From NCBI RefSeq assembly GCF_904849725.1, contig NC_058519.1, forward strand, positions 533,208,316-533,272,315: a stretch of 64,000 bases of DNA, written 5' to 3'. Below the pieces are notes generated by a model. It worked only from the letters and a program-made list of their open reading frames with translations. It had not been told where the DNA came from and ran no database searches. Shown piece after piece: positions 23,447-34,631 of this stretch. Every line of letters starts with the position of its first letter. The first letter of the stretch is position 1. This DNA comes from Hordeum vulgare subsp. vulgare (taxonomy: Eukaryota > Streptophyta > Magnoliopsida > Poales > Poaceae). A program made the translations under genes and the position numbers.

Positions 23447-23662
23447 CGGCGAAGAGGAGGCGGGAGTCCAGGGACAACGCGATCCCCGTGACAGCCTCGG
23501 AGTCGCCGTCGATGGGCTCCCCTATGGAGGAGGCGTCGGCGGCTGACACCACTCGCAGCTCGCTGCCGCAGGCGCACGCGAGGAATGCCTCGGCGTCGCC
23601 CTCGACCTCGCCCTCGCCCCGGGGGCGCTCCCGACGACGAACTGGCCGCCCGTGTAGAACTG
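23447..23662 (-). pseudogene. UTP13/TBL3 (TORMOZ) exon fragment, part 1, before the copia A insertion
   Basis: Minus strand. An acceptor-like TTCTC..CATTGCAG lies just upstream (23663-23680), and the exon starts CAGTTCTACACGGGC (QFYTGGQFVVGSAP). After a frame change in the GCGCCCCCGGGGCG homopolymer region it continues as EAFLACACGSELRVVSA, then ADASSIGEPIDGDSEAVTGI and ALSLDSRLLFA. The pattern QFY.GG, LACACG..LRVV, GES.AVTALALSPD and LLFA matches the N-terminus of plant UTP13/TBL3, a WD40 subunit of the nucleolar U3 snoRNP. The frame change makes it a pseudogene fragment. The exon is cut by copia A at 23446/23447 and resumes at 14834. Confidence 0.8.
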
Positions 23663-23728
23663 CTGCAATGGAGCAAACTAGATCAGGGGATTTGGAGGGT
23701 GAGGGGAAAGGGTCGGATCGGATCGAAC

Positions 23729-23946
23729 CTGCTGAAGGCGGCGTGGACGGCGCTGGTGGAGGCGAGCTTGCAGAGGTCCCCGGCGAGGTCGGAGGGGTAG
23801 GTGGCGAGGTCCTCGATGGGGGCGAACTGGCTGGGGTTGACGTAGATGAAGACGACAACGGCGACGGGGCCTGGCACGGCCACTGCGACAGAGATTAGCG
23901 AGAGGTGGCCCTCGTGGAGGAATCCCATGGCGGGCACGTGCACCAT
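23729..23946 (-). pseudogene. Pantothenate synthetase (pantoate--beta-alanine ligase) exon fragment
   Basis: Minus strand. VPAMGFLHEGHLSLI carries the HxGH nucleotide-binding motif of the family, followed by VAVVVFIYVNPSQFAPIEDL and ATYPSDLAGDLCKLASTS, all diagnostic of plant PANC. PANC joins pantoate and beta-alanine with ATP to make pantothenate (vitamin B5), in the cytosol of plants. The piece ends at a donor-like CAG/GTTCGATCC at 23728-23729. Upstream of VPAMG the sequence no longer resembles PANC, so the N-terminal ~30 residues are missing or replaced. Only about 70 of roughly 300 residues are present. It lies 67 bases upstream of the UTP13 exon on the same strand. Confidence 0.85.
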
Positions 23947-24270
23947 GATTTTGGGGCTCCGGGATGCCGGAGGCGGGGGCGGAGGGGTGTTTACGGGGCG
24001 GGAGGTGACCGGAGTAGGGGGCGGCGGCGAGAAGGAGGGCGCCGCGGCGCTGGCGGCGGGACGACGGCGAGGGAGATGGGGACGAGGGAGGAGGGGTGTT
24101 CGATTTGGGAGGAGGGAGATGGGCTAGGGTTGGCTGCGCGGGGGGAGAGAGAGGAGATGGGTGGGTGAGAGGGTGAGGGAGTGTGGGTCGTTGGATCTGT
24201 ACGACTTGGACGGCTCAGATCGTTCTCAATAGGGTGATCCGTGGACTCTGTTCTGATTGGTCGAGACATG
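23947..24270 (-). other. GC-rich region upstream of the PANC fragment
   Basis: Purine-rich on the plus strand, pyrimidine-rich with CCTCC/CGCCG runs on the minus strand, as in the 5' UTR of a grass gene. It may have been captured together with the PANC exon. No start codon in a recognised frame other than ATG at 23946-23944. Confidence 0.35.
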
Positions 24271-25027
24271 TATCATTTGAAATAATCTCTAAGTGCTAAA
24301 AACAATGGAGATTTATGAAGAAACTACCAATATTATTTTGCAAAATGCCATCACTAGAATTTTCACTCAAGTTATACCACATTTTATGGATAATAACCAA
24401 CTCCTATGCATTTTCTTTGGACGAAAAATTTATTTTCCATTTTTCAAGGGCCCAAAATGAGTTGTTTTGTGAATGACCTACCATATATTTGTTGCAAAAT
24501 TGGACCAAATCATTTTTCTAAAATACTAGGCCATATTAAATGTACAATTAACCAAATGGTTGGGTGTCAAAAGTTGTTATCCACCTCTCATGAAAAAGAC
24601 AAATTTTCATCGAATCAGCTGGAAGCGGGTCAAATTTGAACTGCAGCTGCCTCATAGTTTGCTTTTTATTTTTCCCAAAAATAATTTATCGGTAAAAAAG
24701 TATCTATTTAGTCATAGAAACATAAAAAAAATACAAGATTCAACCACTAACTAGGAACGGTCATACCCGTCATTTTGACCACATTTTTGAAATGGCCATG
24801 AAAAATTAAAAAAAAATCAAAAAAATAGAAAACCTTTGCATTGTGTCATGATATGTGGAAAATTATTTTTGAACTATGGAAGGAAGGATTTTCACATATT
24901 TGAGGAATATATGATCCAAAGTATTTATGAGCATTTTTTGAGAATTTTTGAAATGACAGAATAGTAGGTTGCTTCACAAACTAGGCGAGTTTGGCGCATG
25001 ACATAGAATGGACCCACGAGTGACATG
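24271..25027. other. CACTA 1 interior, right; no gene seen
   Basis: AT-rich sequence with A runs, for example near 24804-24830. It has no supported coding region and leads into the right sub-terminal repeats. Confidence 0.4.
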
Positions 25028-25240
25028 TCAACATAGTTAGAACATGTTACGACATTTTTATAATCGTCGTAAAAGTTATGACGATCTCATCTTATGCGGT
25101 TACGACGTTTTTGACTCACATCGTCCTAATTTATATGCAAATTTGATCCCCTCAAACGGTTTACGACAATCTCGGATGAAATCATCATAGATTTATGACG
25201 AATACATCAACGACGTCTTAAAAAACATCATGTATGAGCA
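25028..25240. repeat. CACTA 1 right sub-terminal repeats
   Basis: Motifs TTACGACATTTTTATAATCG, TCGTCGTAAAAG, TTATGACGATCTC, GGTTACGACG and TTTACGACAATCTC mirror the left end. They support the element boundaries at 8110 and 25254. Confidence 0.75.
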
Positions 25241-25254
25241 TATTTCTTGTAGTG

Positions 25255-26586
25255 AGTCCAAACGGAATAAAACCTTCGGAAATATTTTTTTTCCGTAACA
25301 AAAGATACGCAGGGAGCTTGAGAACCAAGGCAAAGGACCCCAGGGGAGGCCACAAGCCCCCTAGCTGCGGCCTGGGGGGCCGCGCCTAGCAGGCTTGTGG
25401 GCCCCCCGTGGATCCTTTGCCCTACTTATTCCGCCTATAAATCCCCGAAAAATCCCAACTATCAGAGAGAGCCACGAAAATACTTTTCCGCCGCCGTAAG
25501 CTTCTGTCTCCGCAAGATCCCATCTGGGGCTCGTTCCGGTGCCTTGCCGGAGGGGGAATTCGGACACGGAGGGCTTCTTCATCAACACCATTGCCTCTCC
25601 GATGATGCATGAGTAGTTCACCATAGACCTTCGGGTCCATAGCTAGTAGCTAGATGGCTTCTTCTCTCTCTTGGATCTTCAATACAAAGTTCTCCATGGT
25701 CTTCATGGAGATCTATCCGATGTAATCTTCTTTTGCGGTGTGTTTGTCGAGATCCGATGAATTGTGGATTTATGATCAGGTTATCTATGAATATTATTTG
25801 AGTCTCCTCTGATCTCTTATATGCATGATTTCGTATCCTTGTAATTCTCTTCGAGTTGTGGGTTTCATTTGGCCAACTTGATCTATAATTCTTGTAATGG
25901 GAGAAGTGCTTGGTTTTGGGTTCATACCGTGCGATGTCCTCACCAAGTGACAGAAGGGGTAGCGAGGCACGCATCGTGTTGTTGCCATCAAGGGTAAAAA
26001 TATGGGATTTATATCTATTGCATGAATTTATCCCTCTACATCATGTCATCTTGCTTAAGGCGTTACTCTGTTTGTTATGAACTCAATACACTAGATGCAT
26101 ACTGGAAGCGGTCGATGTGTGGAGTAATAGTAGTTGATGCAGACAGTGTCGGTCTACTTGTCTCAGATGTGATGCCTATATGTATGATCATTGCCTTAGA
26201 TATCGTCATGACTTTACGCGGTTATATCAATTGCTCGACAATAATTCGTTCACCCACCGTAATATTTTCTATCATGAGAGAAGCCTCTAGTGAACACTAT
26301 GCCCCTCGGGTCTACTTCACATCATATTTTCAGCTCTACACTTTTACTTTGTTGCACTTTCCACCTTCAGATCTCACCTTGCAACTAATCGTGAAGGGAT
26401 TGACAACCCCTTTATAGCGTTGGGTGCAAGTTTGTTTGTTTTTGCGCACGTACATTGGTGACTTGTCTTGGTACTCCTACTGGATTGACACCTTGGTTCT
26501 CAAACTGAGGGAAATACTTACTGCTGCTGTGCTGCATCACCATTTCCTCTTCAAGGGAAAAACCAATGCAAGCTCAAGAGGTAGCA
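25255..26586 (+). mobile_element. Solo LTR 2, right segment
   Basis: Continuation of the LTR at 7919-8109 after the CACTA insertion. It has the family GC-rich hairpin (about 25340-25420, ~40-bp arms), a TATA box CTATAAAT at 25435-25442, and ends GCTCAAGAGGTAGCA at 26586. The TSD CTGCC at 26587-26591 matches 7914-7918 exactly. The LTR length without the CACTA is about 1523 bp. No internal region exists, so it is a solo LTR. Confidence 0.88.
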
Positions 26587-27599
26587 CTGCCCTACATGAT
26601 CAAGGCATCTATGTAATTCTCTTGCTCTTGCTATGCTCTGTTTGTTGGGATCCGATGGATTATGAGATTATGTTCAGATTGTTATGAGTTATATATTTGA
26701 TTATTCTTTTATATTATGTTCCTTAGTGATTCATGCATGTTCTCCATTGATTTTTATTGCTTTGGCCAAGTAGTAGATCGTAACTCGAAGAGGGAGCGTT
26801 ATGCATGATTGTGGGTTTGGGCCCCTCGATGTCTAGCTTGAGTGACAAAATCATGAGACTGGGGGATGTGCTTGTTGCCACCAGGGAGAAAACAACGGTG
26901 ATTGTGACCACAGTTGCAAGGATTGTTTACCTTACACATAGTTCGTTAATGCACTTGTCTGTTGCTTTGAGTTTACACTCTGGGTGGGGCTCGCAACTTA
27001 ATACCGGAGATGTGATCTTGATAGATACCTCAAGGTGGATGATTAGTAAGTAGATGCTGGTGAATAAACGGTCTACTTGTCTTGGCGTACTGCCCATTAC
27101 GACTGAACCTCTAACTATCATGGAGCATAATTAGCATTGCGGTGCGCTCATAATTATGCCAGTTGGCCAACTCTGATTGCTTTACCCTAGCATAGTTGTT
27201 TATTGTCTTTTGGGAGAGAGACATCGCTAGTGAACATCATGCGACTCTGGTCCATATCACCATCATTGTTTACATCTCCATCATTTACCGCTTTCATTTA
27301 CATTTCCGTTGCAATCACTACTACTTTCCCGCTTGTGTTTTGATCCTTTGCAATCTACAAGGTCGGAGAGATTGACAACCCCTCTGTACTTGTTGGGAGC
27401 AAAGTTATTTGTTGTGTGTGCAGGTCCACGTCTTCTGTTGACCAGGACATGAGACACCTACATGTTGATCCTAGGAGTCCTCTTGGTTCGATAAACCTTA
27501 CAGTCTCCGTGTAAGGGAAATTTGCTGCTGACTACATCTCCACCTTCCACTTGGGGTATCAAACGAGGGGCGAGAAGTATATTCATCAACTCGTCATTT
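26587..27599 (+). mobile_element. Solo LTR 1, right segment
   Basis: Continuation of the LTR at 7269-7918, starting within the second CTGCC copy. It runs through GTTGACAACCCC-like and GGTTCGATAAACC blocks typical of Triticeae gypsy LTR ends. The exact end is uncertain: the TSD GTGTC at 27600-27604 puts the border at 27599, but the last bases there are CATTT, not the expected CA. An earlier CA at 27588 or 27596 is possible. The border is supported by the host frame, which reads EARV at 7268 and LYRRS from 27605. Confidence 0.68.
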
Positions 27600-28747
27600 G
27601 TGTCCTATATAGGCGTTCTCATGGACAGGAGGTCCTACTTCGATGTGTTAACCGAAGTGAAGCCAACAAGATCCTGCAAGAGATGCACCATGGAGTCTGC
27701 GGCGGACACCAAGGAGGGGCTAAGATGTATCATAGCATATGTCTAGCGGGATACTTCTGGCCCGGCATCATGGCGGACTGCCTTCGGGTGGCTAAGTCAT
27801 GCCACAATTGCCAAATCCATGGTGATTTCAAGCACCAGCCACTGGTGCCTCTTCACCCTACCATTCCCTCTTAGCCATTCGACGCCTGGGGAATCGACGT
27901 CATCGGCCCTACCGATCTCCCATCTTCCAGGGGGCATCGCTTCATCCTCGCCACGACAGACTACTTCTCGAAGTGGCGGAAGCCGTTCCGCTACGGGAGG
28001 TGAAAAGTGACAATGTCATCAACTTCCGAGGGAGAAACATCATGTATCATTTTGTGATACCTCATTGCATAACCTCCGACAACGGCAAGGCCTTCAAGTC
28101 CAACAAGATGTACATGTTCATGGAGAAGTACAAGATCAAGTGGAACTACTCCACCGGCTACTACCCTCAAGCCAACGGTGCAATAGAGTCCTTCAATAAG
28201 ACACTTGGCAAGATACTCAATAAGACGATGACAAGGAACAAGAGAGATTGGCATGACCGTCTTTTTGAGTCCCTTTGGGCGTACCACATTACGGTCCTTA
28301 CCCCAACGCAGGCGACTCCGTTTTCTCTCGTTTATGGGAGTGAAGAGGTCCTGCCATTGGAAGTCCAACTACCCTCTTTGCGGATGGCTATCCAAGATGA
28401 GATCGCCCAAGATGAACAGGTACAACTGCGGTTCCACGAGCTCGACACCCTTGAAGAGGGGCGACTTCATGCCCTACAGAACATGGAGCTTTACCGCGAG
28501 AACATGGTGAGGCCTACGACAAGCTCGTCACGCAACGCGTCTTCGGAAAAGGCAAGATGGTCCTCGTGCTCAGGAGACCCATTGTCGTGACGCACAAGAC
28601 GAAGGGTAAGTTCGAGCCAAAGTGGGAAGGACCATACGTCATCGAGAAAGTCTACGACGGGGGACCATATCAGCTCGTCGATTTCTAGGGAGTCCAAGCT
28701 ATGCCCCCAATCAACGGAAAGTTCCTCAAAATATACTTTTCTTAAAA
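27600..28747 (+). pseudogene. Tat-like gypsy integrase, part 2 of a split gene
   Basis: Plus-strand integrase continuing from 7268. LYRRSHGQEVLLRC is followed by the zinc-binding HHCC pattern (MHHGVCGGHQGG, then CHNCQIHGD). The core reads FDAWGIDVIGP (first Asp), HCITSDNGKAFKSNKM (second Asp) and YPQANGAIESFNKTLG (Glu). The C-terminal part KGKFEPKWEGPYVIEKVYDG is a chromodomain-like or GPY/F-type end. Breaks: TAG at 27872, frameshift near 27980, another near 28505, TAG near 28686. The family resembles the Tat/Retand branch. It cannot function. Confidence 0.83.
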
Positions 28748-29623
28748 TTTTGCATCTTTTATTGCCTTTCGGATTTTCATTGGGGAAAACTTCTTCTGTG
28801 GGCTATCGGATCCACTATGCATTTCTTTGCATTTTGTGGATATATTTAGTTTTCCCCAATTTTCACGGACTAAGTCCAACAAAAAACAAAAAGAAATGGC
28901 TTTTCCCTATCGCACTACGCTGTTGATAGAAGTTTGGCTACCCTAGGACTTCTCGGAGGGTGGCACAATGTGTCCAGTTGCAGGTGGAGCGGCTCCTACA
29001 CACACGATGCATGACACGTACCAGGTGTATGCTTCCAGAGTCAACGGAAACGATTACTTGGGCACTTCTGAGCATTGTGACCCCGCAAACTTCATGTTTA
29101 CCGGCATGCCTCGTGTTCACAGGGGCTCGCACCCCATGGAAGACTATAGGAAAAGATCATGGAGGACTGCCTGACCCAACACAAGTTGGTTTGGTGTGTA
29201 GTCACTTGGCAACCCAGGATGCGCCTTCAGAAGCTCCAGATAAAGTGCTAGAGGGTTTATTCCTAGTACACAGAGGTGAACAATTGCCTTCCAAGGTCCC
29301 AACGTAGGTCTCCAAGAGATCCTGGATCAGTCCTCAAGAAGTTCAAGCTGAATGTCAAAGCAAATCCATGAACTCCGTGGCCAATCAATCATCACACGTG
29401 AGTAAACAGAAATAAAATTCCAAGTATCCAAGAAGAAAATCCAAGAAGCAAGTAAAAATCCCAACAGTCCAAGAAACAGTGAGGTGGTCCCAAGCACCAA
29501 GGAACCCACCGGAAGGAAGACGGGAGGTAGCTATTCACCACCCCTCAATATGCATGAAGAAAAATCGCCAAACCGTTGTCCCAAAACCATTTACCCTCAA
29601 TTTAACACACCCAAATCTGTGGG
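28748..29623 (+). other. Downstream region of the Tat-like element, up to copia B; no gene recognised
   Basis: Follows the integrase end with TTTTCCCCAATT-like blocks typical of the 3' untranslated part of such elements. Short frames at 28960-29307 have no recognised family. The last five bases, GTGGG at 29619-29623, are the TSD of copia B. Confidence 0.4.
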
Positions 29624-31438
29624 TGTTAGGGAACGTCGCATGGGAAACAAAAATTTTCCTACGCGCACGAAGACCTATCATGGTGATGTCCATCTACGAG
29701 AGGGGATGTGTGATCTATGTACCCTTGTAGACCGTACAGCAGAAGCGTTAGTGAACGTGGTTGATGTAGTGGAACGTCCTCACGTCCCTCGATCCTCCCC
29801 GCAAACTATCCCGCGATCAGTCCCACGATCTAGTGCCGAACGGACGGCACCTCCGCATTCAGCACACGTACAGCTCGACGATGATCTCGGCCTTCTTGAT
29901 CCAGCAAGAGAGACGGAGAGGTAGAAGCGTTCTTCGGCAGCGTGATGGCGCTCCGGAGGTTGGTGATGATCTCGTCTCAGCAGGGCTCCGCCCGAGCTCC
30001 GCAGAAACGCGATCTAGAGGTAAAACCGTGGAGATATGTGGTCGGGCTGCCGTGGCAAAGTTGTCTCAAATCAGCCCTAAAACCCCACTATATATAGGAG
30101 GAGGAGGGGGAGCCCTGCCTTGGGTCCAAGGACTCCCAAAAGGGTCGGCCGAACCAAGGGGGAAGGTCTCCCCCCCCCCCCAAACCGAGTCCTACTTGGT
30201 TTGGAAGGTGGAGTCCTTCTTCCCTTTCCCACCTCCTTCTTTTTTTTCTCTTTGATTTTTCTTCCAATGCGCATAGGGCTCTTTTGGGCTGTCCCACCAG
30301 CCCACTAAGGGCTGGTGCGGCACCCCCAATGCCTATGGGCTTCCCCGGGGTGGGTTGCCCCTTCCGGTGAACTCCCGGAACCCATTCGTCATTCCCGGTA
30401 CATTCCCGGTAACTCCGAAAACCTTCCGGTAATCAAATGAGGTCATCCTATATATCAATCTTTGTTTCCGGACCATTCCGGAAACCCTCGTGACGTCCGT
30501 GATCTCATCCGGGACTCCAAACAACATTCGGTAACCAACCATATAACTCAAATACGCATAAAACAACGTCGAACCTTAAGTGTGCAGACCCTGCGGGTTC
30601 GAGAACTATGTAGACATGACCCGAGAGACTCCTCGGTCAATATCCAATAGCGGAACCTGGATGCCCATATTGGATCCTACATATTCTACGAAGATCTTAT
30701 CATTTGAACCTCAGTGCCAAGGATTCATATAATCCCGTATGTCATTCCCTTTGTCCTTCGGTATGTTACTTGCCCGAGATTCGATCGTCAGTATCCGCAT
30801 ACTATTTCAATCTCGTTTACCGGTAAGTCTCTTTACTCGTTCCGTAATACAAGATACCGCAACTTACACTAAGTCACATTGCTTGCAAGGCTTGTGTGTG
30901 ATGTTGTATTACCGAGTGGGCCCCGAGATACCTCTCCGTCACACGGAGTGACAAATCCCAGTCTCGATCCATACTAACTCAACGAACACCTTCGGAGATA
31001 CCTGTAGAGCATCTTTATAGTCACCCAGTTACATTGCGATGTTTGATACACACAAACTTTTCCTCCAGTGTTAGTGAGTTATATGATCTCATGGTCATAG
31101 GAACAAATACTTGACAGCAGAAAACAGTAGCAATAAAATGACACGATCAACATGCTACGTCTATTAGTTTGGGTCTAGTCCATCACGTGATTCTCCTAAT
31201 GACGTGATCCAGTTATCAAGCAACAACACCTTGTTCATAATCAGAAGACACTGACTATCGTTGATCAACTGACTAGCCAACTAGAGGATTTCTAGGGATA
31301 GTGTTTTGTCTATGTATCCACACATGTATATAAGTCTTCATTCAATACAATTATAGCATGGATAATAAACGATTATCTTGATACAGGAATTATAATAATA
31401 ACTATATTTATTATTGCCTCTAGGGCATAATTCCAACA
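29624..31438 (-). repeat. Copia B 3' LTR
   Basis: 1815 bp; on the minus strand it starts TGTTGGAATTATGCCCTAG and ends GTTCCCTAACA. A TATA-like CTATATATA lies at 30088-30096. A C run at 30171-30181 differs in length from the other LTR. Confidence 0.93.
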
Positions 31439-31649
31439 GTCTCCCACTTGCACTAGAGTCAATAATCTAGCCCTCACATCATCATGCGAATTACATTGTA
31501 ATAAATCTAACACCCATACAGTTCTGGTGTTGATCATGCTTTGCTCGTGGAAGAGGTCTAGTCAGCGGGTCTGCTACATTCAGATCCATGTGCACTTTGC
31601 ATATATTTATGTCCTCCCCTTCGACGTAGTCGCGGATGAGGTTGAAGCG

Positions 31650-32051
31650 TCATTTGATGTGTCTGGACTTCTTGTGAAACCGTGGTTCCTTTGCTAGGGC
31701 AACGGCACCCGTGTTGTCACAGAACAAGGTTATTGGATTCAGTGCGCTTGGCACCACTCCAAGATCCGTCATGAACTGCTTCATCCAGACACCCTCCTTA
31801 GCCGCCTCCGAGGCAGCCATGTACTCCGCTTCACATGTAGAATCTGCTATGACGCTCTGCTTGGAACTGCACCAGCTTACCGCACCCCCATTAAGAATAA
31901 ATACGTATCCGGTTTGCGACATAGAGTCGTCCGGATCTGTGTCAAAGCTTGCATCGACGTAACCTTTTACGGCGAGCTCTTCATCACCTCCATACACGAG
32001 AAACATCTCCTTAGTCCTTTTCAGGTACTTCAGGATATTCTTGACCGCCGT
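31650..32051 (-). pseudogene. Copia B RNase H
   Basis: RNase H end of the copia polyprotein: LAVKGYVDASFDTDPDDS (catalytic Asp region), then GYVFILNGGAVSWCSSKQ, STCEAEYMAASEAAKEGVWM and CDNTGAVALAKEPRFHKKS. It degrades the RNA strand during cDNA synthesis. It is separated from the RT block by a stop between 32006 and 32052. Confidence 0.85.
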
Positions 32052-33447
32052 CTAGTGATCCACTCCTGGATTACTCTGGAACCTACCTGCCATACTTATG
32101 GCCAGGCTAACGTCCGGTCTAGTGCACAGCATTGCATACATGATAGAACCTATGGCTAAAGCATAGGGGACGGAGCGCATATGCTCTCTATCTTCATCAG
32201 TTGCTTGGCACTGAGTCTTACTCAATATCGTACCTTGTAAAACTGGCAAGAACCCTTTCTTGGACTGTTCCATTTTGAACCTCTTCAAAACTTTATCAAG
32301 GTATGTGCTTTGTGAAAGTCCTATCAGGCGTTTTGATCTATCCCTGTAGATCTTAATGCCTATAATGTAAGCAGCTTCTCCTAGGTCCTTCATAGAGAAA
32401 CTTTTATTCAAGTAATCCTTTATGCTCTCCAAAAACTCTACATTGTTTCCAATCAGCAATATGTCATCCACATATAATATTAGAAACGCCACAGAGCTCC
32501 CACTCACTTTCTTGTAAATACAAGATTCTCCAACCACTTGTATAAACCCAAATGCTTTGATCACCTCATCAAAGCGTTTGTTCCAACTCCGAGATGCTTG
32601 CACCAGTCCATAAATGGATCGCTGGAGCTTGCACACCTTGTTAGCATTCTTAGGATCGACAAAACCTTCGGGTTGCATCATATACAACTCTTCCTTAAGG
32701 AAACCGTTAAGGAACGCCGTTTTGACATCCATCTGCCAGATTTCATAATCTAAAAATGCAGCTATTGCTAACATGATTCTGACGGACTTAAGCATCGCTA
32801 CAGGTGAGAATGTCTCATCGTAGTCAACTCCTTGAACTTGTGAAAAACCCTTTGCCACAAGTCGAGCTTTATAAATAGTCACATTGCCGTCAGCGTCCGT
32901 CTTCCTCTTAAAGATCCATTTGTTCTGAATAGCCTTGCGGCCCTCAGGCAGTACTTCCAAAGTCCACACTTTGTTCTCATACATGGATCCTATCTCGGAC
33001 TTCATGGCTTCTAGCCATTTGTTGGAATCTGGGCCCACCATTGCTTTTTCATAATTTGCAGGTTCATTGTTGTCTAACAACATGATTGATAAGACGGGAT
33101 TACCGTACCACTCTAGAGCAGCACGTGGTCTCGTCGACCTGCGTGGTTCGACAGAAACTTGAACCGGAGTTTCATGATCATCATCATTAACTTCCTCCTC
33201 AACCGGCGTCGCAACGACAGAGGTTTCCCCTTGCCCTGCGCCACCATCCATAGGGATGAGAGGTTTGACAACCTCGTCAAGTTATATCTTCCTCCCACTC
33301 AATTCTCTCGAGAGAAACTCCTTCTCGAGAAAAGATCCGTTTTTAGCAACAAACACATTGCCCTCGGATTTGAGATAGAAGGTGTACCCAACTGTCTCTT
33401 TTGGGTAACCTATGAAGATGCACTTTTCCGCTTTTGGTTCCAGCTTT
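32052..33447 (-). pseudogene. Copia B reverse transcriptase
   Basis: A 399-codon open block (32052-33251) plus flanking sequence. RT landmarks are WIFKRKTDADGNVTIYKARL, VAKGFSQVQGVDYDETFSPV, WQMDVKTAFLNGFLKEELYM and the catalytic FLILYVDDILLIGN (YVDD). The block also includes the upstream linker with RRSTRPRAALEWYGNPV. A stop or frame change between 33252 and 33447 separates it from integrase. The RT core itself appears uninterrupted. Confidence 0.87.
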
Positions 33448-34290
33448 TCAGGCTGAAGCTTTTTGAATAAGCATCACATCCCCAAACTTTAAGAAACGAC
33501 AACTTTGGCCTTTTGCCATACCACAGTTCGTATGGTGTCGTCTCAACGATTTTGATGGTGCCCTATTTAAAGTGAATGCAGTTGTTTCTAATGCATAACC
33601 CCAAAATGATAATGGCAAATCGGTAAGAGACATCACAGATCGCACCATCTCTAATAAAGTACAATTACGACGTTCAGACACACCATTACGCTGTGGTGTT
33701 CCAGGCGGTGTCAACTGTGAAACAATTCCACATTGTCTTAAGTGAGCACCATACTCGAAACTCAGATATTCACCCCCACGATCAGACCGTAGTAATTTGA
33801 TCTTCTTGTTACGATGATTTTCAACTTCACTCTGAAATTGCTTGAACTTTTCAAATGTTTCAGACTTGTGCTTCATTAAGTAGACATAACCATATCTACT
33901 CAAATCGTCAGTGAAGGTGAGAAAATAACGATATCCGCCGCGTGCCTCTACGCTCATCGAACCACACACATCGGTATGTATGATTTCCAACAAGTCACTT
34001 GCACGCTCCATTGTTCCGGAGAACGGAGTTTTAGTCATCTTGCCCATGAGGTATGGTTCGCACGTGTCAAGTGAATCAAAGTCAAGTGACTCCAAAAGTC
34101 CATCGGCATGGAGTTTCTTCATGCGCTTTACACCAATATGACCTAAGCGGCAGTGCCACAAAAATATGGCGCTATCATTGTTAACTCTAACTCTTTTGGT
34201 CTCAATGTTATGTATGTGTGTATCACTATCAAGATTCAATATGAACAATCCTCTCACATTGGGTGCATGACCATAAAAGATGTTACTCAT
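33448..34290 (-). pseudogene. Copia B integrase
   Basis: 280-codon block. The zinc-binding segment LWHCRLGHIGVKRMKKLHAD is followed by CEPYLMGKMTKTPF. In the first Cys pair the usual CxxC has become CEPY, losing one Cys. The catalytic core shows LLEIIHTDVCGSMSVEARGG (Asp), LLRSDRGGEYLSFE (Asp) and TPQRNGVSERRNCTLLEM (Glu). It ends at a frame change near 33450, then RRHHTNCGMAKGQSCRFLKF. Confidence 0.87.
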
Positions 34291-34314
34291 AGAAATAGAA
34301 CAACCATTATTCTC

Positions 34315-34605
34315 TCACTTAAAAGAGTAACCGTCTCGCAATAAACAAGATCCAGATATAATGTTCATGCTCAACGCAGGCACTAAATAACAATGATTCA
34401 AGTTCATAACTAATCCTAATGGTAACTGAAGTGAAACTATGCCGACGGCGATTGCATCAACCTTGGAACCATTTCCTACGCGCATCGTCACTTCATCTTT
34501 CGCGAGCCTTCGTCTATTCCGCAGTTCCTGTTTCGAGTTGCAAATATGAGCAACAGAACCGGTATCGAATACCCAGGCACTACTACGAGAGCTGGTTAAG
34601 TACAC
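34315..34605 (-). pseudogene. Copia B protease
   Basis: Aspartic protease of the polyprotein: SAWVFDTGSVAHICNSKQ contains the DTGS active site, followed by LGLVMNLNHCYLVPALSMNI. A stop separates it from integrase at 34290-34315. It would cut the Gag-Pol precursor. Confidence 0.8.
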
Positions 34606-34631
34606 ATCAATAACATGTATATCAAATATAC

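Larger units (their letters stand above)
8110..25254. mobile_element. CACTA (En/Spm-type) transposon 1, non-autonomous, 17.1 kb including nested insertions
   Basis: Terminal inverted repeats: CACTACAAGGAATATGCT at 8110 pairs with the reverse complement of ...AGCATATTTCTTGTAGTG ending at 25254, about 28 bp with three mismatches. The 3-bp TSD AGT is at 8107-8109 and 25255-25257. Sub-terminal repeats of the ACGACGAT/ATCGTCGT type are present on both sides. Without solo LTR 3 and copia A it is about 6 kb. I see no transposase, so it must have been moved by an enzyme made elsewhere. Its interior holds exon-like pieces of host genes on the minus strand (13522-13654, 14765-14834 with 23447-23662, and 23729-23946). 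Confidence 0.92.

Noticed and set aside
23361..23858. 165-codon open frame on the minus strand
   Set aside because: It runs from an out-of-frame reading of the PANC fragment through an intron-like gap into the UTP13 exon and then into the copia LTR. It is a composite, not a gene; the two true fragments are annotated instead.
23377..23898. 173-codon plus-strand open frame
   Set aside because: Antisense to the PANC and UTP13 fragments and partly inside the copia LTR; long only because of GC content.
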